Notes under the pieces: generated by a model
Told to the model about the DNA's origin: nothing
The model's database searches: none
Seen by the model: only the letters and a program-made list of their open reading frames with translations
Assembly: GCA_034008185.1 (NCBI GenBank)
Contig: CM067086.1
Span: 67,192,286 to 67,256,285 of the forward strand
DNA from: Gorsachius magnificus
Taxonomy: Eukaryota; Chordata; Aves; Pelecaniformes; Ardeidae
Reading direction: 5' to 3'
Length of the DNA: 64,000 bases
Part shown: one piece after another, positions 25,628-38,250 of the stretch
How the letters are laid out: every line of letters starts with the position of its first letter
Position numbering within the stretch: position 1 is the first letter of the stretch
Translations under genes and position numbers: made by a program

Positions 25628-27805
25628 AAAAAAGCCAAGCAGCACGGCCACGGCCCATATGCTCAGAGAAGTTCCCTCTCTTACATATGGAAATGCTGCA
25701 GTGTTCCCTTGTCCTGTCCCAATCACCTGTGGCTCGTGCTGGAGCCCCCAGGGCCAGGCAGCCAGCACTTGCCACTGGCTCCGGGATGTCCAGCGGTTGC
25801 AAGGGTCCATCAAAGCAGATTTGTTCCTCGCCTGGGCTTTTCCGAGGTCCAGAAGGACTAGACCAGCTAATTTTAATTCTCTTCCTTTTCTTTTGTAGGT
25901 TGATTTTTTCCAGTCCTGTTCCCCACACCTCTCTGCTCCCAACTGCTTGGCTTGAGGGCACAAACACAAGTCCCCAAACCTTTCCTTTTGCTGGCATTTT
26001 AGCTGCCCTTTCAAATTGTATGGTTGTAGCAAGTGGGTGGCTGAAGTCTCCGTACAAATTTTGCCCTTTTTGCTTTCCTGGAAAGAGCCTTCAGTGTTTC
26101 TCTGCTAAAAATCAAAGCCAAAAGCAGGGGGGAAGCATGAGTTACGGGCAAGAGCCTTCAGACCTAAGAAGAGCGTCCAGCACGTCGTGGCCCTCTGCAA
26201 GTCAGCCATGCCTGGAACAGGACCATGGCTGGTCAGTGCTCTCCTTTCAGCCAGGAGACGGTCTTACCTGGCTGCTGTTGGACCCGTGGGTTGTTATATG
26301 TGTATCTTCTTGGCTGTCGGTGAGCCTGAAGTCACTTACTGTGGAGCAGACTTGGAGCACCGATGCCCTGGTGTCCACCCCTTCCTCTTCCCGTGGTCCA
26401 GACGTCTCCTGTCCCATAAGCTCCTTGAGGAGGTTCAGGCTGGAGGGCTGCCTCTTCGCTCCAGCACAGCAAAGGCACTGAGCCCCACATCCACAGCAGC
26501 TCAGGATTTCCCCCACCGCATTGACTGTCCCCCCCCAAACACCCAGTCCGTGAGGTCTCTGCGCCTGCCCGGGCAGCCCACACGCTGGATGGATGGCAGA
26601 GCTGGCTGGGAACATCCCAAAGAAGTGTCCCTGCAGCGAGCTTTAGCTTCACCCGTGGTGGCCTTGCTCCTGCCCCTGGGGACAGGCCAGGCCTGCAAAC
26701 CATTCCCCACCCACAGTGCAGCCCCACTGGTGCCATATGGCTGTTAAAAATAAACGGGGAAAAAAGGGGAAAGAGGCTTTTGGTTGGAGAAGGTTTGGTC
26801 CCCACCTCAGGGGACTGGCAGGCGACATCCCCTTGCCAGCTCTTGGCTACAGCGGGCAAGGCCTCAAGGTCTGTCTGCGTGGAGCAATGCCCCAAGGAAG
26901 GCGTTTACACATCCTTCATAAAATCCTGCTGCATTTCCAGGACAGCCAGGACCCCTCAGGAGAGAAGTGTCAGCCCGCCACAGAGAAGGTGCGGTGAGGA
27001 CAGTTCAGCTTCCAGTGAGATGGTGCATCAAATAACATGTCCATGAGCTATTTTCTTCCCACATCTTCTGCCCAGATCACCTACTCCAGCATCTACTCTC
27101 ACCATATCTGAACCATGTGGGGCGCACATCTTCTTCCAGCCATGAGGCTGGGCTGGATGCACGGGTGCTGGATCCCCTAAATGCCCAGGGACTGTATGGG
27201 TGGCTGGCAGTAACACCCCCAAAGAAAGATTTCTGACTTTTTTGAAGTTAACCTTGGTAGCAGAATAGCAGGAGGCAGCGATGGTGTGTAGGAGCAGCAA
27301 CACTGGAAACCCATGGACACATGCTGGTGGTCTGGATGTTGCCCCAGGTGAGCGGCAGCCCAGCACCCTCCACAGCCCAGCTGCCACCTGGGAGGAGATG
27401 CTGGTTTCTCACTGTGTCCTCCCACCGTGTTGCCCTTTTATTGAGATTAAAAATGTCCCTTTGCCAGCCAGAGGTGATTCTTCATGAGGAGTGGGCTGTC
27501 AGGGCTGGGAACATGCCCGGTTTGCTTCCCTCGCATCTCCTCAGCGCTTCCACCACCTCCTTGATTCATCTGAGTGTGTCACTGCATGGCAACAGGCTTG
27601 TGGGAACACCCACGCCACGTTATCCGTGGCAGGAGGAGAGGGAGACTTGCCGAGGAGCTGGAAGCAACGGTTCCTCTGTGGGGGGTGAGTGTGGGATCAA
27701 GGCCACTCATCCCACCCAGGGCTGGAGCTCAGCCACCACCGCAGCCCAAAGGGGCAGCCATGGGAGGATTGAAGGCTCTTCCCGCTGCTGTCTGTCCCGA
27801 TCCAA
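25628..27805. other. Intergenic, no gene seen
   Basis: Open frames (the longest at 25600-26481, plus strand, starting inside the CR1 tail) have no recognisable domain. I see no RNA gene. Confidence 0.45.
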
Positions 27806-28518
27806 TGTCGGGGACGTTTCGATATGATCCCAAGGGCAAGATTAAGACACTAAATCCAGTCAAATGTCATACAACCTTTCAACTTTATTTTCGACGTGGA
27901 GGGAGGAGGGAACTACATGAGGAGGTAACAGAGGAGGTGAATGGGGAAAGGCAAAGGGGAAGAACCGAGGAAAAAAAGAGGAAAAAAAGGGGGACGAGAG
28001 AAAAGGAGAGCTAGAAAGGGAGCAGGTTTACGTCAGGGAGGACTTGGTGAACGAGAGAGAGAGAAAGAGAGAGAGAGAAAGAGAGGACTAGCTACCACCG
28101 CCCCAGGTCCAGCGATGTTCTGGCGCCTCTGTGGCATAGTCGACGCTCCAGCACCCCCGTCTGCTACTCCAGGTTCAGTCCACGCGATGCTGGCTTCAAC
28201 GAGGCAGGTTCCAAGAGGTCCGAAGGGGAGGGACGAAGATGGGAAAGAGCCCCCCTACCAGAGCGCACACAATCCTTTTACAGGGGTTGGGGTCCCTTGC
28301 TCATGCGCAGATCGCACTGGCATACGTGCAGTTCGTGCCATACGTGCTGTCTCCTTTGGCATCTTCCACCTTTTTCGCGCCTTGGGCCTTGCGCAGGCTC
28401 ATGGTGCTGTTCATCTGCAGACCTGAGGGCGGATCTTCTGAGTGGTGGGAAGGGTGGTACAATGGCAATGTCAGACAAACTACATTCAGTAATGGTTCTC
28501 TACACCATCCTTCCCACA
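27806..28518 (-). mobile_element. Probable solo LTR of an endogenous retrovirus
   Basis: On the minus strand the segment starts TGTGGGAAGG at 28518 and ends CCCCGACA at 27806, giving imperfect TG...CA inverted ends. An AATAAA polyadenylation signal lies at 27884-27889 (TTTATT on the plus strand), about 80 bases before the 3' end, and a weak TATA-like TGTAAAAGG is near 28275-28283. It carries no coding sequence. A pyrimidine-rich block (plus-strand purines, 27895-28092) lies upstream of the polyadenylation signal. I could not find a target-site duplication, so the left edge is provisional and the family unassigned. Confidence 0.5.
27895..28092. repeat. Polypurine tract with (GA)n microsatellite
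   Basis: Nearly all purines on the plus strand, with a GA/GAAA microsatellite at about 28053-28086. It lies inside the probable LTR. Confidence 0.85.
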
Positions 28519-31103
28519 GACTTCGGGTTAGGACCTATTGGCTCAGTGAGCAAGCCCCCATGGCTGCTGAAGAGGCCATGGCTATGAGGGGAATGCCGGG
28601 CTCCCAAGCCCCTCTGAGCCTCCGCTGAGGACAGGCAGTCTTCCTGAACAAGCTCTCCTGCCTGCCCGCTTTGCACCGGGGCAGCAGCAGTGCCAGGGCA
28701 GGTACTGTCACACCACCGCCAGGTGGGATGTTCGATCCCATCATTGCCTCTGCTGGGGTCTGGCCACCACCGTGGCTTCAGGTCAGGTCTGCTTCTGTCT
28801 GCCAGGGTTTGGCACCCGGCTGGCAGGACCCAGGATCTGAGGCTGGACAGCCCTGGGGGAGAGTGCCCAGGACACCCTGCATCTTCACCCTCATCTTCTG
28901 GTGAGAACCCACCTCCCATGTTGTCTGTCCTGGAAGGGAAAATGCACAGCGGTGTGTGCATCAGCAAACCCATGGTGAGGCGTGGTGGCACCTTCTGCTG
29001 ACCTTGGCAGAGGCAACCCCAGCCTCTTGTGAAGTCTCCAAAGCAGGGTGAGTGTCCTGGAGTCACAGGCTTCATCTGAAGGCCACTTAGAGCAACACAA
29101 AAACTCAGCACATGGGTATGAGCCCATCTATCTCATTCCACCTAACATCAGATGTCCACCACAAAGACATCTACACCTGAGCAAGTCCTCCCAGGCTCCC
29201 TTCCCAAGCCCTTGCCTTGTTTCAGGTGTCTGATTTAGGAAGAGGTGAATCGAGTCCTTGGATGGAGGCAGCAGACAACACCCCCCCCCCCAGGCAGATT
29301 CTCCGAAAGCCCAGATTTTGATTTTGCCAAGCCCTTGGCAGCGGTTTATTTGGAGCAGATGGACAACGGCAGAGACTTGATGAGGGCAATGTCTCCCTTC
29401 GCGCGTGCAACACACCCTAGCGGATGTTAAACAGGCAGGCGAAGCATCCCGTTATCACCTTAACAACATAAACATCAAAGAACAGAGGGAAGGAGATTGA
29501 CCACCAAAGCTACGCAAATCAGCCGACCCCGAGACCATTTTCCCAGGTAATTACTGCAGCGTTAAACATCGTTACATAACGATTACAGCTTTCAGGTCAG
29601 ACGCGCTATACGTCATGGAAGCCTGGTGTGGTTTTGACATTTATGGGAATACTTTTTATTTTTAGTTAGTTTGGTTACCATGGCAGCGAGAAGACATCTG
29701 CGCTAGACTCGGCTATACATTAGATTTCGCCCTCCCACTTGATACATCCAAAAAAACTTTTCAGCTGAGTTCCCCGAAATCGTCAGCCCTAAGCTGCAAT
29801 GGGTAGAACCAGGCTTGAAAGGAAAATAGCCGGCGTGCGGGTCTTTGATGGGGAAGCTCTTCCCGACACCCCTCTCTAACACCTGGTTGAACACGGGCAC
29901 TCGTTAGCTTATCAAGTTTTACATATTTAGATATCTCAGCGAAGCAGACTGGGCTGCAGGGGTTAGGAGAGGTTGAACGGGTTTCAGTTGTGATGAATGA
30001 GCCACATTCTGCTCAAAGCAAGCAGGAATTGTCTGAAAACGGGAATATCTCCCCAATACCTCGAGGTCCCGTTCCTGAGCTGCGCCCCGGGGCGCCCCGG
30101 GAGCTGTGGCCAGAGCTGCTGGAGTCCGCCAGCGGGGATGTGACCCTGGTCTGCCATCAAAGGGTGGCTTTTACAGCTCTCCTAATTGGGATGCAAGAAG
30201 CGAAATGCCTTCGCTGCCCTCCCGAGCCTCTCAGAAACGATGGAGGGGCGGCTGTGATAAATAACTGCCCCTCGGCACGTTTGATGATGAAATACCTCCG
30301 GGCGCTGCAAGCTCGCCGTGCTGCGGCGCCCGCTGAGCTGCAGCCGGGGTTGGCTTCTAGCGACAGGTATTTACCTCCCCAAAAGCCTCAGGAGCGGGAG
30401 CACCGCAGCGGCAAAGGAAGGACCCTGGGTTGCATCTGCCTGATTTAGGACCAGATGACTTAACCCCTTCCTCTGGTAGGGGACAGGGGAGGGCTGCTGA
30501 GGGTGACCTCCCCGGTGAGAAGCAAGGATGAAACTTAATGGGAAGCCGGTCTGGCGTGTGTGGGCACTGAATCTCCACTAGGGGAGAAAACGATCCCATC
30601 AGCCTTCCAGTTATTTTCCAGTGAAACGTGGTAATTCATTGCAGCCATCACCACCTGACAGCTTAGGAAATCCAGGGTTGCCCCAAGACTCCTCCGCCCC
30701 GGCCAGTGCAGACCGATGCACCCTGGGTTCGGTTCATGCATGGCAGGGACATTCCAGATCCGCCCCTGAGGGATCCAGGGAACCGGGAAACAAGCAGTCA
30801 CTGGCAGGACCTCAGGGATGAGAGAGAAAGGGTTTTGCACGCTGACTGACCTGAGCTGACGGTCAGGAGGCACGGAAGCCTCCCCGGCACCCAGTGCTGG
30901 TGGAGTCGAGCAGCCCCGCGTGAGCTCCCACCCGTCCCCTCGAGCCAGCTCCTGCGTGCCTCCGCTCCCCAGTGCTTGGCTGTGCGTGTTCAGGGAGGGG
31001 CAGTTTTTATTTTGTTATTACCCAGATGCTGGTTTGGCTCAGGAGCAAATGGGCTGAGCTGGCTCCCAGCCTGTCTGGCCACATATGTCCGCCCACATTT
31101 CGA

Positions 31104-31172
31104 GGGGATCCACGCCCTCAATGCCTGGGGATCCATGCCCTCAGTGCCCGGGGATCCATGCCCTCTGCGCCC
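31104..31172 (+). repeat. Minisatellite, 3 x 23 bp
   Basis: Three consecutive 23-bp units, each beginning GGGGATCCA(C/T)GCCCTC, at 31104, 31127 and 31150. The units differ at a few positions. Confidence 0.9.
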
Positions 31173-32204
31173 CGGGCTCTGCTCTGGAAACACCAGCACT
31201 GCTGAGTCCCAGCACTTTCGTAGCCTCCCACGGGCAAGCAATGCCAGGCAGGTCCTGGCCACGGTGGTTATGGCCTTTTTGCCAAGACCTTTGTGCTCTC
31301 CCCCCACTCCTCTCCTCGCGGCTTCTGCTGGTGGGTGCAGAGCCCCGGGCTCCTCCTTCCCTCAGCATCTCTCCTGCGGTACCCTCAAACCCCCTGAGAT
31401 CTCCACTGGCTTATCTACGGTGACATCTCCGTCACCTCTGCAAGGGTACCCTGGCTTGCCATCTTCTGGGTTGCACCTAAGGACACAGAAGAGACTGGAG
31501 GCAAGGTTATATTTGTGGAACATCCCCTGAAACCAACCTCCTGGGGGCAAATCCCCTGCTTAGGGATTCTCCTGCCTTTTTGTGGCGGTGGCTCACCTGC
31601 CGTGCCAGTGTCAGATGGGGCGAGCTGCAGGCCCCACCAAGCCTCCGAGCGCTGCACCGGCACACACACCTCTATCACTCAGATTGCTCCTGGAAAGCCA
31701 AATGGATCAGCCAAAACCCACGTGGATTGGCACGACACCCCTGCTAGGGCTCTGAGGGTGTTAAGGTTCCCCATGGCAGGACCCTGTTATGGTTAAAGAA
31801 GCCTTGGATCAAACTGGGAAGCCAATACATTTCAGTGGGAGAGAGTTTCCTTTTCAACACTGAAGACACAGGGAATATCACACCTTCAGCACATCTTCTG
31901 AACCACTAAATGTTCCCCAGCTGAGCCTTTGGGCAGCAGAGGAAGGAGGAAGAAGACGAGCCCAGCCTGTGGGAGGAAGGACAGATTTCTGTGGTGGGAT
32001 GAGTTTAATATTGCCGTTCTCCAAAATGAGTCACAGGTTGGAGAAGTGGGGCATTGATCTTAGGGGAGATGAGTAAGTGGGCAGCGTGCGAAGGCAGCGG
32101 TCAAAGGAGCATCGCGATTTATACCTGTGGCTTAGCTCCTCCTGCGCATTAGCAACGGCTTCTGCTGTTGATTAAAATCAGAAATTTTCTACTAGCTCCC
32201 CAGA

Positions 32205-32241
32205 GTAAAAAAAGAAAATAAAAAAAAATATATATATATAA
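32205..32241. repeat. A-rich / (TA)n microsatellite
   Basis: A-rich run merging into about six TA units at 32229-32240. Confidence 0.85.
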
Positions 32242-33824
32242 TTAAAACCAAATGATGTCACCTTTGAATGCAATCAGCAAATTTAGATTTGCAGATTTTT
32301 CAACACATCTCACTCTGAGGCATCGTTTCAGCATTCAGCATTCTCTTTCGTAGCCTTCCTGCGGCAGTCGGGCGTCCCCGGGTCCTGGCGTACCGCCAGG
32401 TGGGGAGTTACTTGATGGAGCGGTTTTGCTGTCTTATTTTCAGAAGTGATTTTCGGAAGGCGTTTTCAGAGGGTGACAGAGAGGCAGTGGCACCCTGGGG
32501 GCTCAGCCACCCGCCAATGCCCACGGTCACTGCCGGCATCACTGATGACGAGTCCTTGGAGAGGAGCGGCGGTTCTTCAACATTTGGGTTTTTATCCTTG
32601 CACCGTGCTGCCGCTTAAGTTCTGGTATTAATAAGGAAAGTGCGTGCTCAGCGATCGTAATTAAAGTCTGTTAAAGGAAAAAAAAATCGTTAAGTGTTTA
32701 AAACGGTTACACTGTTAATGTTCTCATTAGTGTTCCCCAGGACCCAGATCCCCGCCAAAGAGCCTCGGTGGCCCAGAGCAAGCCCCTGTCATCCAGCGGC
32801 CTCGGCCACCCCACGGGTTCCTCAGAGGGGTTTAAGCAGTTACGAACCAGGGGGTTATTTAAGACCTGCCACCGTGCAGGTGGCAATGAATAACTTTCTT
32901 GGTGTATTGGGTACGTAAGTCTAGAGATGTTGCTCATTGGCCAAAGACGTCTTGAGCGTCCTCGTTTGGGGAGCAAGGGCGAGAGGGAAGCAGTGAGATG
33001 TTGACTCCGACTGTGATTCAAGTAGCTCCCGACTAAGAGCCCGATGAGGTTGGTGGAAAGTCTCCTCCCGACGCTGGTTCAGCCCCAAGCTCAAAACCAG
33101 GCAAATCTCCTGCGGCTCCATGAGGGCTGCTTGTCTGAACCAGGTGGTACAGTTCCGTGAGTTGATGGCACCCATGCCATCACCTAGGTACGGAGGAATT
33201 CCCGGCTGCCCCTTCCCAGAAGCTTTGCCTGTCTCCTACGTAACAGGAAAAATTCTGGCTTCTAGTGTTTTACCATTGGGAAGCTCTCCTCCAGCTTCCC
33301 AAATCCACCGAGCCCCAGGAAACCTCATCGCTATCCCAGGAAACTGCTGTTCGCTTTCAGAAGTGAGGCAACAGAGCTGGCGACAGCCGTCAGACTGCAG
33401 CGGGCTCTGAGCGATGGAAAGCAACCTGTCCCGGGCAAGGGGAGGTTGGTTCTGAGAACTGGGCACCACAACATTCAAGAACTTGAAGGTTTATTTACAG
33501 GAACAAAGTATTTCTTGGATGCCTCACGTTCAGGCAAGTTGGCGACAGTGAGATGAAATGGGCAAAGATGCCACCTGGCTTCAAGGAAGGTCGATCATCC
33601 ACAATAATTTGGCGTTTTTCCTTGAAAAGAAGAGACCTCAGAAACAAATGGGAGGTGGTTTCAACTTTCTGAGCTTCTTCAATGCACCTGAAATGGTGCT
33701 TGGAGCAAACGATGTAACCAGTAAGAAGCTCTGAAAATTGCACTGGGAGGGAGTTACTGATGGAGTCCTGGGAGTCTCGGAGCTGGGATGCTGTTAGACA
33801 CCATGCCTGGCATTTCTGCACCAA

Positions 33825-34270
33825 AGATGAGGGTGACCTCAGCAGATGTGCTAACAACACGAAGCCAGGAGGTGTCATCAGCACAGGGAAGCGGTATGAT
33901 ACGTTGGAAACTCCAAATGACCTGGGGGAGCGGAATGACAGCAGGGATATGGATGTCAAGGCCACACATGCATGCAGGGACTAATAAACAAGGATTTCTG
34001 CTGTCAGCCAGGAGCTCATCCATTCAAAATGACTGAGGAGAAGGAGGATCAGGGTGTGCTGGTTGATCGCGGGATGAATTATGAGCTGCCAATGTCTTAA
34101 AGTCATAAAAAGGCAACTCTAATCCTAGGCTGCATCCGCTGTTTGCAGTAGACGCAGGGGAAGACGAGCGTTCCTGTACAGAGGGCTGGAGAGGCCCCAC
34201 GTAGCAGATGGGGTACCACACGTGGTACCTCCAGGCACAAGAGGAGAACACGTCTCCAAAGCCTGAAGCA
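33825..34270 (+). mobile_element. Ancient, strongly degraded CR1 fragment
   Basis: Plus-strand translation in shifting frames resembles the CR1 RT C-terminal half: CANNTKPGGV (from FADDTKLGG), then DQGVLVDRGMNYELPM, then an equivalent of ILGCI near 34120-34135, and GLERPHVADG (from LVRPHLEYC) around 34180-34210. Several indels and no 3' tail indicate a much older insertion than the others in the window. Confidence 0.6.
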
Positions 34271-36449
34271 GGTTTCCCACAGGGAAGAAGATCATCTGGC
34301 TTGCATCGGAAACCCGAGGCCTCTCCGGCAGCGCGGGGATGCCTCTGGGAAGGCCCTGGGGCACCTCGGCCATGTCCCAGCCTCCTCCTCCTCCTCTTGG
34401 GAGCCCTGAGCCCTTGTCCGCTCTCTTGTTTCTCTCCTCAGGGTGTTAGGGGAATGCAATGAATAAAGGAGACTCCAGAGCTCTTTGTCTTGGCTCATTC
34501 CTCTCTCTTATTTATTAGCTCCAGCCCAGCTCAGGGCCTCATAAATCAGCCCAAACTCACCCTCCCGGCTACCCGCAATCTGCACGCAGGCGCCTGTGCG
34601 CTCGTCTCTCCAGTCCACCTCTCTCCTTGAAATCCCACCCTGGACCCGAGGACCTGGTGCGGTACAAGGGAGTGAAGGTGGGAGCCAGACAATCTTATCA
34701 CCTTCCCAAGACCCCGCCGGCAACGCACCCGTGGGGAGATCTCTGCCCTGGTGGATGGAGATCGATGAGCATTGCAGGGATGATGCTGGCTGATTAATTA
34801 GCGACAGACAGCCTTCAGCTTCGTGTCCCGCTGCTCCTCGCTACAGTCTAAGATGTGAATGCTATTGATTTCCTGAGTCCCGCCTTCCTTCTGTCCTGTA
34901 ATCCCTTTGCTGGTGGGGATCTCAGCAGAAAAATTGGCGGTAGACGTGTGTTTGCACACACACATGCACAAATATACAGTGGTGGAGGTTTAAAAACCAC
35001 TGTTGCCCAAAGCAAGTGAAGTTTAGGTTAGTGGTCATCAAGGCAATGTTAACAAGAAGCAAATATTTAGTTGTTAAAATGGAAGAAACAGCCCCTGCCT
35101 TCCAAGGAGGATTCCCAGTCCTCTGTGCCTGCGGTGTCCTGCCATGGAGCGGTCCCCCTGCCGTGGAGCCCGGCATCCCCGCAGATCCCACTGGGGTGGG
35201 CCCCGGACGGCTCCCAGCTGCCCACCTCCGCCTTTGGGTCACCATCACCAATGGGGATTTCACAAAAGAAAATACTGTAGAATTTCCATAGAGAAATGCA
35301 GAGGTTCGGATGTTTTGTTGCGGTTTGTGATGAAGATTGGCTCTTCCCTGAGATAACTCCAGAACGTGACACTTGACTTTACCCTCCAGCTCCCAGCTCT
35401 AGGCAAGTCCTCACCGGGGGAACTTGGGGCTCTCATCCTCTCCATCCCTTTTCCCTTCTGAACTCGTGGTCCCTTGTGGCCCTCGTGACATCTGCCCATC
35501 TCCTCTCTCCCCATATCCTTATTTCTCAAGACAAGGAACATCTCTGGGACATAGCTGATGGCTGCCAGGAGCCAAAGGAGGTGGCTGGGATGGAGGTTGG
35601 AGGGGTATGTGGGAGCAGGTGACACCATGGGCCACCTCCGTTCCTTGTGTCACACCCCAGTTACTGTGGTTTTCCAATCGTTTTAACAGAACCGCAGTGG
35701 TGTTGGGATCTTTTTTTTTTTTGGGGGGGGGGGGGGGGGTAACACACTGCATACAATTCAAACAGCATCGCCCACTGCCCCATCTTGCTCCTGTGGAGAT
35801 GTCCAAGCTTCATCCCGATTTCTAACCGGCATTTCCAGCAGATAAAGCAAACACACCTGCAGGCTGGCGGGGCGCCGAGGGGAATGGCCAGGAGCAGGCG
35901 ACTGATGTTCATGGGAATGGTCCTTCTTGTTGTCAGGAATCACCAACAGCGCTTACACAGAGTCCCAATGACGTTGAATTTATCTCAGCCAGGCGGTGTC
36001 TTCTGCATCCCCCAGAGCAGAGGCTGGTTGTGACAGAAACGGAGATGCACCGTTCCCGTAACGGGAGCCAGGGCAGCTTCAAAAGCTGAGGCTCCTGGCA
36101 AGAAGGCACGTGAGAAAAGAGCCAGCTTTGAACAAGATGACTTCTCGATCCTTTAACTTGTAGTCGCTGATCACAGCAACATTAGACAAATGAATGTTGA
36201 AGCTGGGTCAAGTAATTATTGCAGGTTCATAGCGACACGCTGCACAGTTCTCGGGGAGTAACAGCTCTGACAATCGTAAATAATACGCAGCCAGAGCACG
36301 GGGCTGCCTGCCTGTTGCCAAGATGAACGTGAAGGCATAAGCTGCTGCACCAAAAAGAACACACCTAAATGTTTACAACCAAAGGGATGCTTCCAAATGC
36401 ACTGGCTGCGTTCCTCTTTGTAGAGCTTACTCCTCTTCCTGCCTGTTTA
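34271..36449. other. Intergenic, no gene seen
   Basis: It contains a T12 run followed by a G17 run (35711-35739). No recognisable exon or RNA gene. Confidence 0.45.
35711..35739 (+). repeat. T12 then G17 homopolymer pair
   Basis: Twelve T at 35711-35722 directly followed by seventeen G at 35723-35739. The exact run lengths could be sequencing- or assembly-sensitive. Confidence 0.85.
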
Positions 36450-37182
36450 GAATCATAGAGTCATAGAATGTTTGGGTTGGAAGGGACCCCCAGAGGTCAC
36501 CCAGCCCAACCCCCCTGCAGGAGCAGGGACACCTTGAACCACATCAGGTTGCTCACAGCCCCGTCCAACCTGGCCTGGAATGTTCCCAGGGATGGGGCCT
36601 CCACCCCCTCTCTGGGCAACCCCGCCAGGGTTTCACCACCCTCAGTGTAAAGAATTTCTTCCTTAGATCCAGTCTAAACCTCCCCTGCTTCAGTTTAAAG
36701 CCATCCCCCCTTGTCCTGTCCCAGCTGGCCCTGCTAAAAATCTTGTCCCCCCCTTTCCTCTGGGCCCCCTTGAAGCCCTGAGCGGCCGCACTCAGCTCTG
36801 CCCGCAGCCTCCTCTGCTCCAGGCTGAACACCCCCAACTCTCCCAGCCTGGCCTCAGAGCAGAGGGGCTCCAGCCCTCGGAGCATTTTAGTCGCCCTCCT
36901 CTGGCCCCGCTCCAACAGGTCCATGTCCTCCTTGTGCTGAGGGCTCCCGAGCTGGACGCAGGGCTCCAGGGGAGGTCTCCCCAGAGCAGAGCAGAGGGGC
37001 AGAATCCCCTCCCTCGACGCTGGCCACGCTTCTCCTGATGCAGCCCAGGGTAGGGTTGGCTTCTGGGCTGCCAGCGCCCATGGCCAGCTCATGGCCAGCT
37101 TTTCATCCACCAGTACCCCCAAGTCCCTCTTGGCAGGGCTGCTCTCCATCCGATCATCCCCCAGCCTGTATGGATACTGGCG
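36450..37182 (-). mobile_element. CR1 LINE, 5'-truncated, with RT C-terminal remnant
   Basis: On the minus strand the copy begins at the QYPYRLGDDRMESSPA region, passes [21 protein letters not shown], and ends with the 3' UTR and AATCATAGAGTCATAGAATG (plus strand) at its tail. It shares with the 5456 copy a one-base frameshift near 37050, then has a second, 2-base deletion near 37018 that restores the original frame. The later ORF is damaged near its C terminus. Not functional. Confidence 0.92.
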
Positions 37183-38250
37183 TATCACTACAGCAGAAAT
37201 GGCATCGTGTACCTGCCAGAGTGAAAAAGGGCCATGGGAAACAAGAGGCAGAGCAAACAAGGAACAGCAAAAAGGGCAGCTAGAGGAATGAGAGCAGGGA
37301 AAAACATGACTGACCCCGAGCTGACACCAAAAAGGAGCAAATGAGGAATGCTTGGCAGAGTTCGGGGGAAGCCCCAGTGCTCGTGCTTGATATCGAGCCA
37401 GCAGGAACCTCGAGAAGCGGAAAGGAAAATCCAACGCACCTCGGCTCTCACCCCTGCACAGAGCAGGAAAGACACACTTGGAAAGTCCTTTTCTCCTTAT
37501 CACTCGTCCCTCCTTATCTGGCTGAGAAATGGCAGTGTGTTCCTCGTGCATCTCAGCTCTTGGGCTTCTCCCCCTGCTGAATACCGACGTGGGAGCTTGT
37601 AATGGTACCTGCCCCCTGGATCCTGGGAACGAGGGGATGGAAAGAGCCTCTCAGTGTCCCTGCCTGAAGCTGTGCCTGCAACAGATTGGGCCTTTTCAGG
37701 CTAAATCTGATAAATCCCACTTGGATCTCTTCAGCACCGACCCCAGCTGACTAACAGGCAAGCAGGCTGGGGGCGATGCTCTGCTCCAGCAGGATCCCGC
37801 TTCTCCGCTCCCCTGCGATCCATCCCTGCGCTCACCCATGCAATGCCACAGCTCAGGCTCAGCGGTCCTGGGCTGCGGAGTCACCTGCGTCCCCGCAGAG
37901 GGGTGACAGGTCCCTGCTGCCATGCCCTTTCTGCCCCAGACTCAGGTGAACAGTGAAGGCCAAACGGCTCCCCAAGAAGGGGGCAGGTAGTCCTGTGTCG
38001 GGGGCATAGAGTCCCCAAGTAGGGGACAGCCAGCCCCAGGGTGCCCCCCAGTACTTCTGCCATCTCCCCACCATGGAAATGGGTGCAGCCAAGAGCGGTG
38101 GCAAGCGCGCTATGTGGTTTGGCTATTTCAGAAAATAATTTCAGAAAATAATCTTGATTTCTGGGGTGGTGGGATCCGTGCCAGCTCCCCACGCTCCAGA
38201 TGTGCACGTCCAAGCAGCCTGAGGAAAGAGCACTTGCGACTATCCCATTT
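37183..38250. other. Intergenic, no gene seen
   Basis: No gene or repeat recognised between the CR1 copies. Confidence 0.5.

Larger units (their letters stand above)
28519..33824. other. Intergenic, no gene seen
   Basis: It holds a C11 run (29281-29291), an RFX X-box-like palindrome (29674-29687) in a repeat-free stretch at 29440-29930, a three-unit minisatellite (31104-31172) and a TA-rich microsatellite (32205-32241). No recognisable exon. Confidence 0.45.

Noticed and set aside
25600..26481. 293-codon plus-strand open frame
   Set aside because: It begins inside a CR1 tail and has no recognisable domain; antisense frames of similar length overlap it.
27644..27651. GACT at 27644-27647 as a 4-bp target duplication matching GACT after 28518
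   Set aside because: It would force an LTR end (CCTCGGCA on the minus strand) that does not mirror the TGTGGG start. The match is likely chance.
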